Source: Roridomyces roridus (Eukaryota > Basidiomycota > Agaricomycetes > Agaricales > Mycenaceae). Taken from it: 64,000 bases of DNA. Shown in pieces: positions 44,279 to 53,979 of this stretch. The DNA lies in contig JARKIF010000002.1 of assembly GCA_029378245.1 (NCBI GenBank), positions 1,550,001-1,614,000 of the forward strand. The letters are read 5' to 3'. The notes under the pieces are model-generated. The model searched no databases. It was not told the origin of the DNA and worked only from the letters and a program-made list of their open reading frames with translations. Every line of letters starts with the position of its first letter. Positions within the stretch are counted from its first letter, which is position 1. The position numbers were made by a program, and so were the translations under genes.

Positions 44279-45642
44279 TCACATGGGGCTGAACGCAAAG
44301 GCAGGGTTGGAGGTGTTGGCGAAGGTCCAAACCGTACTCTCCTTCAGATTTGCCTCCTTCCAGTTATTGAGAGACGCCGGGAAAAGGGGGAGGGTAGACT
44401 GCAAGCTCGCATCGTGCGCAACGACGACAAAGATGTCGGGGTCCGCATCAAAGGTGGCAAGCTTCTCGAGTGACACCTGGGCGGTGACGGGAAACTCGTA
44501 GAACGAATCTGGGAGGTCCGAAACCTCGAACATCTGCGAGGCACGGGAGTGGATGTCAAAAGCTCCGTCGGTGGACTTTGGTGACCAGAAAAAGTCGGTG
44601 TCAAAGGACGATTTGATCTCTTCAGCGAGGTGGGCGGGGCATGGGAAGCTCTGCTGGAAGGCGGGCCGCGGACGCGCCTCTCCGGCGTGATGGAAGGTGT
44701 CGCCGCCGAGGGAGACAAAAGTGGTGGGTGTGACTCGAGCGAGGGCGCTTATGTGCCCTGAAACGTGCTGTATGGATTCATGAGGGGAATGTCGAAGGCA
44801 AGGTAAAGCACTCACCCCAGGCGTATTGAGCAGATAAAAGCTTCCGTCTTCAAAGAAATCAATGGCCTGCAGTCCACTGAAAGTGAGTTTAGAACTGGTG
44901 AAATCCAGTTCGGTGATATGGCGCCCGCTAGATGAGATGGTCAGAAATGCACGAAAGGTACAGATGGAGACGGACGCAAAATCACTTGCTTGGAGGGAGG
45001 CATTAGGGTTCTGGGGAAAGGTGGATGTGACCGTTCCAGGGCCAATCACGAGATTAGTGCTGTTTGGGAACTTGGACATGTCGCCCTGAGAAATGGTTAT
45101 ATTTTGACTCGCAATACTGAGAGAGGACGGACGATGTGATCAAAATGGCTGCCCCGGCATCAGAACCTCGAATAAAACTGTTTCCCCAACTCACCTATGA
45201 CTGATAACTGCGTCAGCAACCCGTATGAGGATTGAGCTGAAGCGCACCTCCAAATCACCGTCTCTATGGTCTCCAGTTTGATGCCTCCGTCTTCAAGCTG
45301 CTCCGTGATGTCATTGGTTTCTTGCAGTTGGAACATTCCGGCTGCAAACCCGCTGGAAATGCTGGGTGCCAAGTTCAGCGGGTCTTTACGCATTCCCAGA
45401 TCAAACATCATGCGACTCTGGGAGCCCTGGTGCTCGACAAGAAATGCAAACATGGGAAACTGGACAGTTTCCCGACCAGGAAGCGCAGGCAGGATGAAAG
45501 CGTGAGTGAGGTTGACTAGAGTCACCTGTCCGACATGGAAAGCCTGGACAGTGACAGTCGCTTGGGATGCGGGGATGCCAAACTCGAGAGACGAGGCAAG
45601 GGCTATCCCTGCTGAGAGCAGGATCAACAGAGATGGAAACAT
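44279..45642 (-). CDS. Secreted metallo-beta-lactamase-fold hydrolase
   Basis: Start MFPSLLILLSAGIALASS at 45642 is a signal peptide, so the protein is probably secreted. The MBL fold is shown by ETVIW followed by SHSHFDHIGD (HxHxDH metal site, residues about 132-141) and TPGHVSGHISALARVT, the downstream metal His region. The HxHxDH stretch is built from two microexons, 45195-45200 (6 nt) and 45133-45148 (16 nt), separated by introns of 47, 46 and 47 nt with proper GT..AG ends. A 44-48 nt intron near 44770-44815 joins TPG to HVSGH. Fungal relatives are often annotated as lactonase- or AttM-like hydrolases. The substrate is unknown. Stop at 44279, 168 bp from the convergent kinase gene. Confidence 0.85.
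45133..45148 (-). other. 16-nt microexon carrying HFDHI of the MBL metal site
   Basis: Minus-strand CCATTTTGATCACATC lies between a GGGGCAG acceptor and a GTCCGT donor, and encodes (S)HFDHI when joined to the flanking exons. Confidence 0.8.
45195..45200 (-). other. 6-nt microexon within the MBL metal site
   Basis: Minus-strand TCATAG lies between TTATCAG and GTGAGT. With AG from the upstream exon and C from the downstream one it gives Ser-His-Ser, the first His of HxHxDH. Without it the motif cannot be read in frame. Confidence 0.75.
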
Positions 45643-45778
45643 GATGGGCGGGAGTGGTGCCAATGGTAAAAAAGTGACCCGTTTTTGTAGGCGAACCAAT
45701 TGCTTCAACGAATCGATTTACGTGCGAAAAGAGATCCAAGACAAGTATTGAGCGTGGAACGGCCCTACTCGTGGTCGT

Positions 45779-45800
45779 TAGGGCTGCGGACCCGAACCGT
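45779..45800 (+). repeat. Left terminal inverted repeat of the hAT element
   Basis: 22 bp, TAGGGCTGCGGACCCGAACC plus GT, repeated in reverse complement at 46511-46532. Confidence 0.9.
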
Positions 45801-46510
45801 CCATGACGGCTTGACGGCCGCCCGTCGACGGGTACCCGTGCCGACCCGGCGGGCTTGAACACAGAATTTCAACGGTACCGTCAGAGACGGCCCGTATGCC
45901 GTCAAGACCCGTCAAAAATCGGCCGTGACGGCCGTCGAACGGGTGTGGTAAAGATCAAGGTAACTCGAGGGAGTCATGGCGGCTGCCGTGGTATTCAATC
46001 CTCGGAGATTACTGCCACGGTCCTTGAATTCGTTGCCATCTCAGATTACGCTCTGATCTCCGCCATATTTCGTTGCTGATTTTGCAATGATTTTGCTCCA
46101 ACTATGTGAGTGGATCATTTGGGAAATTCCTTCGGCATCAGGGAACTCACCAATTCCATGTTTGACAGTTCCTTTGCGTGCCTTGCCAGAGTCTCGAAGG
46201 GTTCCCCATTTAGCATCATCGATTGCCGCCAGTTAGCCGGGCACATTCACATCATTTGCAACAATTTGGTGGCTTTTCTGCGCTACCGAGCATTCCCACC
46301 GTGTACAAAATGCTCGCAGGAGGTCGAAATTTCCACAAGGCTTCAATCTACAGGATGATGTCATGTGATCACGGCAGCCGAACCGTCTACCGTGACGGCC
46401 GTTTTTGATGCCGAACCGACCCGTCAGCAAGTCTGGACCCAGTTTGACGGGACGGGGACGGGGACGGCTGACAGCCGTCTCATGCCGTCAAATTGACGGC
46501 CGTCACCGTT

Positions 46511-46532
46511 ACGGTTCGGGTCCGCAGCCCTA
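46511..46532 (-). repeat. Right terminal inverted repeat of the hAT element
   Basis: Reverse complement of 45779-45800, followed directly by the second GTGGTCGT at 46533-46540. Confidence 0.9.
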
Positions 46533-46540
46533 GTGGTCGT

Positions 46541-47025
46541 GTCATATACTCCCACAAAATTGCGGCATGGTGAAGAAATGACGCAGTCGTCACCGGCAAA
46601 GCCGGTGTGAGATGCGGAGACTCTGGTCCATGGCTGGGTGCATATTTCAAGTTGGAGGGTTGGAACACTGCAGTCATGGTGGAAGTCGGAAGCAAGCCAA
46701 AATTTGGCACCAAAGCATCCGTTGATCCTCTTCCACTTTGCTTTCACTACCACTGCGCACTTTATCTTTCGACGTCTCTTGCACACTCTGACACCTAAGG
46801 GATGCTGCAATTTAAGCCGTTTCCCGGTATTGAAAATGAAGAATGAAGCCATAATTGCACGGAAAATCTAGAATGTGTACTGACTTTGAGCGCCGGCCTT
46901 TTGTGTGTCGGCGCGCCTTACAACAGAACTGATGAGAAAACGCAAGACGCTCGAGCTTGCTTGGATATGGTCTGGATCGGACGTAGAGAACACTTGCGCT
47001 TCGAGTTGAGGATGCGGCGTCACTC
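46541..47025. other. Gene-free stretch between hAT element and inverted-repeat block
   Basis: No supported gene. It holds a strong hairpin, CACCGGC-AAA-GCCGGTG, at 46591-46607. Short open frames on both strands overlap each other without motifs. Confidence 0.4.
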
Positions 47026-47155
47026 AAGATTGTGCTACGAAACCCATTCCAGAGTCGGCCCTATCTATGAGTATGGTATGTAGCGATGCGCGACGGTAAA
47101 GTAAGAGGCGAGGAGCGCGAGCTACACTACTGAGGCGATGCCCGAAGGCGACTAA
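47026..47155 (+). repeat. Left arm of the 47-49 kb inverted repeat
   Basis: Reverse complement of the arm at 49035-49158. It differs by an inserted TATGGTATGTA-like stretch near 47073-47085 and a few substitutions. Confidence 0.75.
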
Positions 47156-47194
47156 ACTACTGCTGCAGACGATGCCCGAGGGCCACTAAACTAC
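47137..47194 (+). repeat. Tandem 24-bp repeat at the inner end of the left arm
   Basis: GATGCCCGAAGGCGACTAAA (then CTAC) at 47137-47160 recurs as GATGCCCGAGGGCCACTAAA (then CTAC) at 47171-47194, a 34-bp period. A single related copy lies inverted in the right arm. Confidence 0.7.
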
Positions 47195-47941
47195 CCCTCG
47201 AGCCCAACATGCTCCTGGTTCCTTCCCATCCTGCATCCTTCGTCCATCGAGTCGCGATTGAAGCGAGCGAGCCTCGAGCGGCGAGAATTGCGCGTGTCGG
47301 AAGAACTGTATGTGTGTGAAGTCGGGGATGTCTGAAGGAGAGTCAGCGAGAGGAACGATGGAAAGGATGAGAGTACTCGCCAGTAGAGGCCACAACTAAG
47401 CTGGTTTCTTCTTGAGGTCTTGCATCCTCGGCACCAGCGGCGAGCATTTCCACGCGGCGGGGTTCTGAAAGTGCGATTTAGCCAACGGCGAGGACGAGAA
47501 AGGAGGAAGGGTGCCCACTGCTTGGTGTCAGACACCGGCTGCTACAGCGAGAATGAGTAAAGGCGAGCTGGGCGAGAGAAGAGAACGTACTCGAGGGACT
47601 CGCCACGTCGCTTATTACGAAGGATGTTTGGGTGGTGCCCCCACGCACGTCGCATTCCAGCCTCGGCCAGTGCCGCAATGAGTTAGCTTTGAGGACATCC
47701 TACGGCGTGTCGAAGTGTTGCCGGGCAGTCGCTAGCCCTAGAAGGTGTTAACGAGATGAAATATGCGAGTGATTCACTTACCTCAAGGAGGGAGCGACTG
47801 ACAAGAGGCAAAGAGAGGTGGCTGGCAGAATGTCTGGAATTTATAGCCAAGATCAGTGGCTCTGCTAACGGTGTCTCCCAATAAGGCAGGTCGACCGTCG
47901 TTGCGCAAACCGCCAATCGGCCGACAATCCACTGGCTGTTT

Positions 47942-48450
47942 TCACCTCAAACACAGTGGCTTTGCCACATGGCACATGAGAGGCACAGCGTGCTCTGGTT
48001 TGACTTCGGGCGGAATTTTGTAAAGGCAAGACTCGTCCCAAATGGCACGCAATCCGAAGGTGCCTTGATGGTGGTTCATAGTCCCGTATTCCTGCTTGTT
48101 AAGATAGTACTGGTCTTGACCTGAGTCAACACGAAGATACAGACGCTTACCACGTAAACACAACTCACATCTGCCGCATGTTTTGTGGTAGAAACCCAGC
48201 CGACGAGGGCGCCCACTTCCAATTACATGACTTTCTCGCCCATCCGCTCAACGATACCCGATACCCCGGACCCGCACCTTGATGCCCCAGGACCATATCG
48301 AGGTGTTTGTAGTGGTCGTCCGTACGCAGAGTGTGTTATTTCGATTTGGACTTTGGACTTGAGTCCCTGTGCGCGAAGAGAGAATCGTCGTGGCTTCCAC
48401 AATGCCGTCGTTGGAGAAAGGTATCACGAGACCACGTGATCGCGGTAACG
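47942..48450 (-). pseudogene. Decayed zinc-type (cinnamyl-like) alcohol dehydrogenase
   Basis: Read across frames, the minus strand gives SNDGIVEATTI, then KVQIEITHSA, RTDDHYKHLDMVLGHQGAG, ALVGWVYHKTCGRCELCLRG, and GTFGLRAIWDESCLYKIPP with KPEHAVPLMC. These are in the order of a medium-chain zinc alcohol dehydrogenase N-terminal domain. At least two frame changes and stops interrupt it. The catalytic Cys context (GLCGTD in the family) is lost and GHE has become GHQ. The NAD(P)-binding half is missing. It is a relic carried inside the inverted-repeat block. Confidence 0.6.
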
Positions 48451-48657
48451 TTGGCGACGCGTGTCGTCCTTCCCCGGGCCGGCCCCCGCAGTGACACTTG
48501 ATATCTCCGACATATGTATGGAGCCCCATGGTTGTTTCGCTAGTGGGTACCGCGGTGGAACGACATCGTCTCTCTACCGGATGGGCAAATCCCACCTTGC
48601 TGCCCAGTACACTGCAGCGTGCACTTAGCCAGGTTCACTTGGTACGTTTACATGGCT

Positions 48658-48691
48658 CCTTGGCTGAGGTGGTGGGTTCGAATCCCTAAGG
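48658..48691 (+). other. tRNA-like minihelix (pol III box-like fragment)
   Basis: TGGCTGAGGTGG at 48661-48672 resembles an A box. A perfect B box GGTTCGAATCC sits at 48675-48685, and a GGG/CCC T-arm with a 7-nt loop is closed by TCCTT/AAGGA. Only 2 nt separate the boxes, so no full tRNA can fold. It may be a tRNA relic or a SINE head. Confidence 0.4.
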
Positions 48692-48705
48692 ATGCACAAT
48701 TCTGG

Positions 48706-48825
48706 GAGGTCCTCAAGAGACCTCTCAAGAACGAAGACATGAAGAGAAGAACTCAAGAAGAAGAAAGAAGATATGAAGACAGAAAACCTGAAGAATGAAG
48801 AGAGGTCCTCAAGAGACCTCTCAAG
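48706..48825 (+). repeat. Purine-rich region with duplicated hairpin unit
   Basis: GAGGTCCTCAAGAGACCTCT (then CAAG) occurs at 48706-48729 and 48802-48825, each able to form a 6-bp stem (GAGGTC/GACCTC) with a 7-nt loop. Between and after them lie GAAGA/AAGAAG repeats on the plus strand. Confidence 0.7.
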
Positions 48826-49034
48826 CAAGAACGAAGAATTCAAAGACGCTTCAAGAACAGGTAGGTTAAAGGTCAAGTATAAAGGTAAGTCGTTTCTTTT
48901 GCTACTTTTTTTCATTCCATCGAATACTAAGTATAACTGGCGGCCATTAGACACACACATCTCTCCCCAAGTCCCGATGTGCGTCTCTCCCACCTCATAA
49001 CAATGAAGACCTCAAAAGCGTCTCCATTAGCATA

Positions 49035-49158
49035 GTCGCCCTCGGGCATCGCCTCAGTAGTGTAGCTCGCACTCGTCGTTTCTTACTTTACCGTCGCTCA
49101 CCCGTAGATAGGTCCGACTCTGGAATGGGAATGGGGTTTCGTAGCACAATCTTCGGAG
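49035..49158 (-). repeat. Right arm of the 47-49 kb inverted repeat
   Basis: Reverse complement of 47026-47155. It ends at CACAATCTT near 49154, about 115 bp before the stop of the PAC2-family gene. Confidence 0.75.
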
Positions 49159-49273
49159 TGAACTGAGTGAGTGGCGTCTTCGAATCTTCATGGCGCTTTT
49201 AGGGAAAGAGATGGTAAAGCACACATTCAGCCTGTTCTCAATACATGTACATTTTTCTTGATTACTTCTTCGT

Positions 49274-50246
49274 TCACCCATACAACGTCTGGTCTGGCGG
49301 CGCCCCAAACAGCCCTTGCTTCCAACTGCGAGGCTCTTTGAAACCGGTTACATTGAGCCCAAGAACCGCCACGACAGCGCTTGCAAGAAGAGCAGCGTCC
49401 GCCCTGTTGTCTCCTTCGAGAACGAACTGAAGGATGGCGGCGGTTGGTACAGAGTTCTTTGAGCCGCCGAGTGTTTGGAGGATTCGTCGCGTGAGACTTC
49501 CGCCCGGAATGAATGGCACGTCTGGCTCGGGTTGCTCTGAGCTGTGAAGTGGATATTGTGGAACTGGGGAGGAGTATTCCGGGATGGGAAGCTCGGAGAG
49601 GCGAGCGAGAGGCGAGGTTGCGAGAGAGGTTGCGTTGGGAGGGTGAATATGATACGTTGGTGTTCTGTTGGAGTGTTCAAAGACGTGACTTGAGGTATAA
49701 TTCACGTCTTACATCATCTGAGAATCTGTCCTGTTGGAGAGATCTACCCCGGAAAGGAAAAGCACCGCGGCCACGCCAGATGTCTCAATAAATTCGAGAA
49801 GAGCACTGATGAACTCGTGTTTTTGGGACTGTACGATACTTAGATCGGTTTAGGAAGTTGAGTGACTCGTACCTTGAGCGCAGGGGACCGCTGTTGTACT
49901 ATGACCACGTCCAAGCCATCTTTGCCGTATACTGTACGCGCGTCCGTAAATGTAATCATGCGGCCAGACAAAAAGGTAGGCTCACGTTCAAGAGAAGTGC
50001 AGACACCTACCCCTTCCTCTCGACTGCCCACGACAGGAACCAGAAAGGATGAATCAAAGATGCCGATGCTTTCAAGGCTCAAAGTAGCGACAAGCAAGTC
50101 GGCCGCTAGCTGAGAAACATTGGCGGTGGACACGACTGGCTGCGATGCGCGTCAAATAGAATGGTTGTGGGTTCTTTTAATACACGGACGACTATGAGGG
50201 TCTTGCCCGTTAGCTGTAATGGACGCGTCGGTTGGAAGAAGACCAT
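49274..50246 (-). CDS. Proteasome assembly chaperone 2 (PAC2/ADD66/PSMG2 family)
   Basis: Helps assemble the 20S alpha ring together with PAC1. Start MVFFQPTRPLQLTGKTLI at 50246. A phase-0 intron (GTCGTC..CGCAG) joins PVVSTANVSQLAADLLVATL, then ESIGIFDSSFLVPVVGSRE, the signature opening of PAC2 proteins. A second exon holds GKDGLDVVIVQQRSPALK. A third part covers SGVDLSNRTDSQM and a Pro-rich linker. The C-terminal helical part (FIPGGSLTRRILQTL; VPTAAILQFVLEGDNRADA) has the family's 'GGSLT..LL' motif. Length about 270 aa, as in fungi. Last residues DQTLYG. Confidence 0.82.
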
Positions 50247-50796
50247 TGAAGTGAGGCACAGCCACGATGACTGCTTCATCACGCGATCATCTGACTTTCT
50301 CTCTCGCGCAGCCGCGCTTGTATTTCACTGCAGGAATGCACATATACCCGCGGTGTAAGATGGATCTACATGAATGCGACTCCGAATTGAAGGAAATCTG
50401 AGATGGCCCTTCATAAGCAAAAAGGCACCACCCGAGTTCTCATATCTTTCCTTCCAGAAAACGGTTTCATTCCTTGTACAGTATTTACAATAATGGTACA
50501 TACGATAAGGCTCTAGTTTACAACTGTTCCGTCTTCTCATCGTGGAGCATCTCGATACCGGAGGCAATGTCCAGCGTCATGCGCCCGCGCCATCTGTCGG
50601 AGAAGTAAAGAAGCAGAACTGGCAAACGCATGGCGCACTCACCGGAACCCACTCGAAGCGCCGTTTGCGCGTCCACATCATTGTGGATTTGCGGGTCATG
50701 TTCCAGAAGCAAGAGCTCCTCGTCGTCTGACCTCAAAGGACTGGACAAACAAATTTGAATCATTCTTCCAAGAAGCAAAAGTATAACCAAAAGTAT
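50247..50796. other. Intergenic region between PAC2-family and GH3 genes
   Basis: About 550 bp between tandem minus-strand genes. A short minus-strand frame (SSPLRSDDEELLLLEHDPQ, near 50680-50750) can splice over a GTGAGT..CGACAG intron and then stops at once. This gives a peptide of about 45 residues with no known relative. I do not call it as a gene. The rest looks like GH3 3' UTR and PAC2 promoter. Confidence 0.35.
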
Positions 50797-53420
50797 TCAC
50801 GTGGACTCGGGGATCGGCGTCGCCGGCGGGGGAGGCGGCGGCGCGGGGAAATCATCCCACAACGGGGTAGCAGAGCCAGTGAGCACGAAGCGATGGGTCA
50901 CCTGCTCCGGTACGTCAAGGCTCAGCTCATATTGCCCTGGATATATCCAGGCATTGCCGTTCGTATCCATACGCGCAATGGCACCTAGCGCAACGCTAAT
51001 CCGCGCTGTAGCTACGGTCCCCCCTTTGACACCATGCACCCGTGTATAACCTATAAGGGATTTGTTCGGATATGGCGGAGGCCCTGCCGTCGTTTTCACG
51101 AATAACAGAGCTACAAAGTCTGATGTGACTTTGCCTGTGTTGCGAACCGATACGCCGAAAGTGTCAAAGGCGCCCAAATCGAGGTGTGCGGCGCTGCCCG
51201 CGTTCTTGATCAGGGTGCCAATATCGTACACAGCCGCCGGGGTCGACTGCCATTGAAGAGCGAAGGTCGTGTAGTGGAGCCCAAAGCCGTAGTCGATTAT
51301 GGGTTTCCCGGTGTACCACCGATAAGTGCGCCCGGGGTTGCCTGTGGTCGTGTTCGGCCGAAGTCCCATATCAAACATCCCGATCACGTTGACGAAGTCG
51401 GCAGGGTACTGCATGAGCGGTAAGCGACCAGCCGGAGCGACCTTGCCAGACAAAACGTCGAATATCGCGGATCCACCTAACGAACAATCAGATAGAAGAA
51501 AATATAAATCTAATGGTTTTCACCTGCTTGCCCGGGATACCCGCCCCATATTATCGCATTGACCGCTTTGCTAGCCAACAACCACGAGTCATCGACTTGA
51601 CCAGCGCCCAGCTGGACGACAACAAATGGCTTTGCAACTGCTGCGAGGGCTTGAATGAGAGCAAGTTGAGAACCGGGCCATTCGATAGAAACGCGGTCCA
51701 GTCCTTCCGCTTCTACGCTGTTGTCGATGCCCCCAGCAAACACGACGACATCAGCTGCCCGAGCGGCAGCTACTGCGGCAGCGAAGTCCGTAGATGTATC
51801 GGTGACACTGGCAAGCGCTTGGACGAAAGTCACCTCATAACCTGCCGCAGTGGCACCCATAAGTGGAGTAATAAGGAAGGGAGGTGTGCCGTAGTAATTT
51901 CCTTGCATCATATCAGTCGCGTTTCCCCAAGGCCCTACTAGGGCCATCTTCTTCAAAGTCTTGTTCAACGGGAGCGTGCCATCGTTCTTGAGGAGTACGA
52001 TGCCTTCCGCAGCGACTGTGTAGGCCAGTTGCTCAGACGAAGGCGTGCTCACGTCGTCCCAATTGAGCTGCCTGTACGGTTGATGCGCGGGTGAATCAAA
52101 GTAACCGAGTCTAGGGACAGTGAATATCTTGTCCTCAACTCGGAAAAAGGGACGGTACCTGACAAGAGAGGCGTATTGCCGCACCAAGGCCTTCTCCAGA
52201 TCCGCGCGTACTATAAGGCCCTCGTCGAGGGCCTCTGGAAGGTAGCTGGTGTAGGTGCTGCCGCAGTTGATGTCGACTCCGCTCTTGAGGGCGAGAGCAG
52301 CAGCGCTTGCGTACGACGTAGTGAAGTTGTGTTCGTCGAATATGGACTGCGAAATATTTAGATTTCGGGTAAATAAAGACTGGCCATTAAGTGCATACCT
52401 GGACGGCGTCGCAGTCTAAACCACTCATGAGTCGAAGGCAATGCAGGAAAATTCAGTACGTACCTGAAACGACCCACGAATCGTCTCCGAAACCCCAATA
52501 ACTTAGAAGGGTGGTAAGGAGATATGCGTCTCCACATGCTGGCACACCGTTCACAGAATTGTAGGAGCACATCACCCCGGTGGCCGAAGCGTCGCGGACA
52601 CAACTTTGGAAAGGTTGCAGGTAGTATTCTGACATCTCCTGCGTGGTCACGATTGCATTGAACTGGCGCTGTATGACTCCACCCCAATCATCCATATCGT
52701 ACGCGGCAAAATGCTTGCAGACGGCGATAACCTTGAGATAAGGCTCCGGGTTGACCCCGCCTTCAAAGCCCGACACAAGTTGCTTGACATATTGGGCTGT
52801 GTGGAACGAATCTTCTCCAGGCGTTTCTTGACCGCGGCCCCAACGAGGGTCACGCCAAGGGTTGATATTGGGCGTGAAGTAGTCAAGCCCAGCTCGCTGA
52901 GCATTTGCAAACGCACGGGCCTCCGTGCTGATGACGGTCGCGACGGCGTGAGTGAGGTCGTCATCAAATGCGGCACCTAGAAGGATAGGCTGCGGGAACG
53001 ATGTCGCGTAGGAAAAGTCTCCGCTGTCGGCAAAGCTGACGCCAGGACCAGTCCATGCAACACCGTGAGATGCCTCCGACCACCAATTGTAAGGCGGAAG
53101 GCCGAGGCTTGATACGCCCGGGGATGAATGGACGCTGTTCTGGACCAAATCGTCGATGCTGAAGAGACTGACGACGGCTTGAGCTCTGGTGACCGGGTCC
53201 AACGTCGTGTTGCAGACTGCATTACCCTCGAGTGCGAGGGTGAGCAAGATATTTATCACCCGCGAATAGAACGACGCTCTACCTTCAGTGGGCCATTGAC
53301 ACAGTCAGGGAAACCATAGGCGAAGGGGACGATTGCAGCAGGGGTAAGTGAGCCCGAGACGGTGGTGTTGGGAGTAACGGCGGCGCTGGCGACGGCGGCA
53401 AAGACAAGTAAGAGGAGCAT
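50797..53420 (-). CDS. Secreted GH3 beta-xylosidase
   Basis: Xylan 1,4-beta-xylosidase-type GH3, releasing xylose from xylo-oligosaccharides outside the cell. Start MLLLLVFAAVASAAVT at 53420 is a signal peptide. (alpha/beta)8 domain: GLPPYNWWSEASHGVAW, FTPNINPWRDPRWGRGQETP, KVIAVCKHFAAYDMDDW and MCSYNSVNGVPACGD. The nucleophile motif is split by an intron: WVVS joins DCDAVQ, where the first Asp is the catalytic nucleophile. The second domain shows GIVLLKNDGTLPLNKTL and VVVQLGAGQVDDSWL. A fibronectin-III-like end has GLHYTTFALQW and LIGYTRVHGVKGGTV, then a short Pro-rich tail. EASHGV is typical of bxl/xlnD enzymes rather than beta-glucosidases. Confidence 0.92.
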
Positions 53421-53569
53421 CGTGGCCGAGCTTGGGCTTCTCGGAGCGGGGACCCTCGTACTTGAAGCTTGAAGGTCAAGTGCTATCTCACCGGGGCGGC
53501 CCCGGGCGGGTCGATCAGAACGCGTTGGAGGGAAGAAGCGAACCAGTCGATCATGCGGCCCCAATATTT

Positions 53570-53891
53570 CTATTTCTGAGAACAAGTACCACGAGGAACT
53601 AATACTGCTCGAACATCTTCAGGACCTTCTCTGTCTCTCCGTCTGATGTGCTGGCTGTCAAGAAATCCCACTGGTGCTTCATCGCCGCCCAATATCTCGT
53701 ACATGTTGCCGCTTTCGTCTGTAGACTTGAGCACGTGGTTTGCCACGGGAAAGACGCGTTTGTACGCGTCGAGTGCAGCGTCACGGGTCCTTCGCGTCGC
53801 GACTTTAACAAGAATGAACGTGTCCTGTGCGGTTGAGTTAAAGTATCCAGGCACCCAAATGAGAAACTATCTCGATTGCTTGCCCCCACAT
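53570..53891 (-). CDS. Hypothetical small protein, doubtful
   Basis: A possible two-exon frame of about 93 residues: MWGQAIEI (53891-53868), a 43-nt intron (GTTTCT..CGCACAG), then DTFILVKVATRRTRDAALDA and YKRVFPVANHVLKSTDES, ending GTCSQK. The middle part has amphipathic, protein-like composition. I recognise no family and the first exon is very short. It lies between the GH3 start and the F-box stop on the same strand, so it could also be a leftover 3' exon or a relic. Confidence 0.3.
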
Positions 53892-53979
53892 CCCATGCGC
53901 TGCGATCCCAGCATCGCGATTCGCGACGTATAGGCGGTGTAGGCGGTGAATGGCCCACTTGGTAGGGTTCTAATATGTA

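Larger units (their letters stand above)
45779..46532. mobile_element. Non-autonomous hAT-family transposable element (MITE-like), 754 bp
   Basis: Perfect 8-bp target duplication GTGGTCGT at 45771-45778 and 46533-46540 flanks 22-bp perfect terminal inverted repeats beginning TAGGGCTGCGGACCCGAACC. An 8-bp duplication with TAGGG-type ends is the hAT hallmark. Both subterminal zones (about 45790-45950 and 46375-46515) are dense in GACGG/CCGTC repeats, as expected for transposase-binding arrays. The centre has no transposase frame. The perfect termini suggest recent movement. Confidence 0.9.
47026..49158. mobile_element. Inverted-repeat-bounded block, probable decayed transposon with internal gene relic
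   Basis: Arms of about 125-130 bp, 47026-47155 and 49035-49158, are reverse complements at roughly 85-90%, with small indels. Shared landmarks, read outward to inward, are AAGATTGTGCTACGAAACCC, TTCCAGAGTCGG, GACGGTAAAGTAAGA and GCTACACTACTGAGGCGATG. Between them lie a decayed alcohol dehydrogenase, purine-rich hairpin repeats and a tRNA-like fragment, but no transposase frame. I could not identify a convincing target duplication, so the family is unknown. Confidence 0.55.

Noticed and set aside
46360..46540. CCGTC/GACGG-rich arrays as a possible CRISPR-like or satellite array
   Set aside because: Repeats are short, irregular and confined to the ends of an element with an 8-bp target duplication, so they are hAT subterminal repeats.
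47186..47690. Overlapping minus-strand frames of 60-114 codons
   Set aside because: No conserved motif, no consistent splice model, and located in a TE-derived block. They look like chance open frames.
48658..48691. Functional tRNA gene
   Set aside because: The A-like and B boxes are only 2 nt apart, with no anticodon arm possible between them.
50518..50790. Small minus-strand gene before PAC2 (SSPLRSDDEELLLLEHD)
   Set aside because: It splices at best to about 45 residues with no relative. It is more likely the 3' UTR of the GH3 gene.
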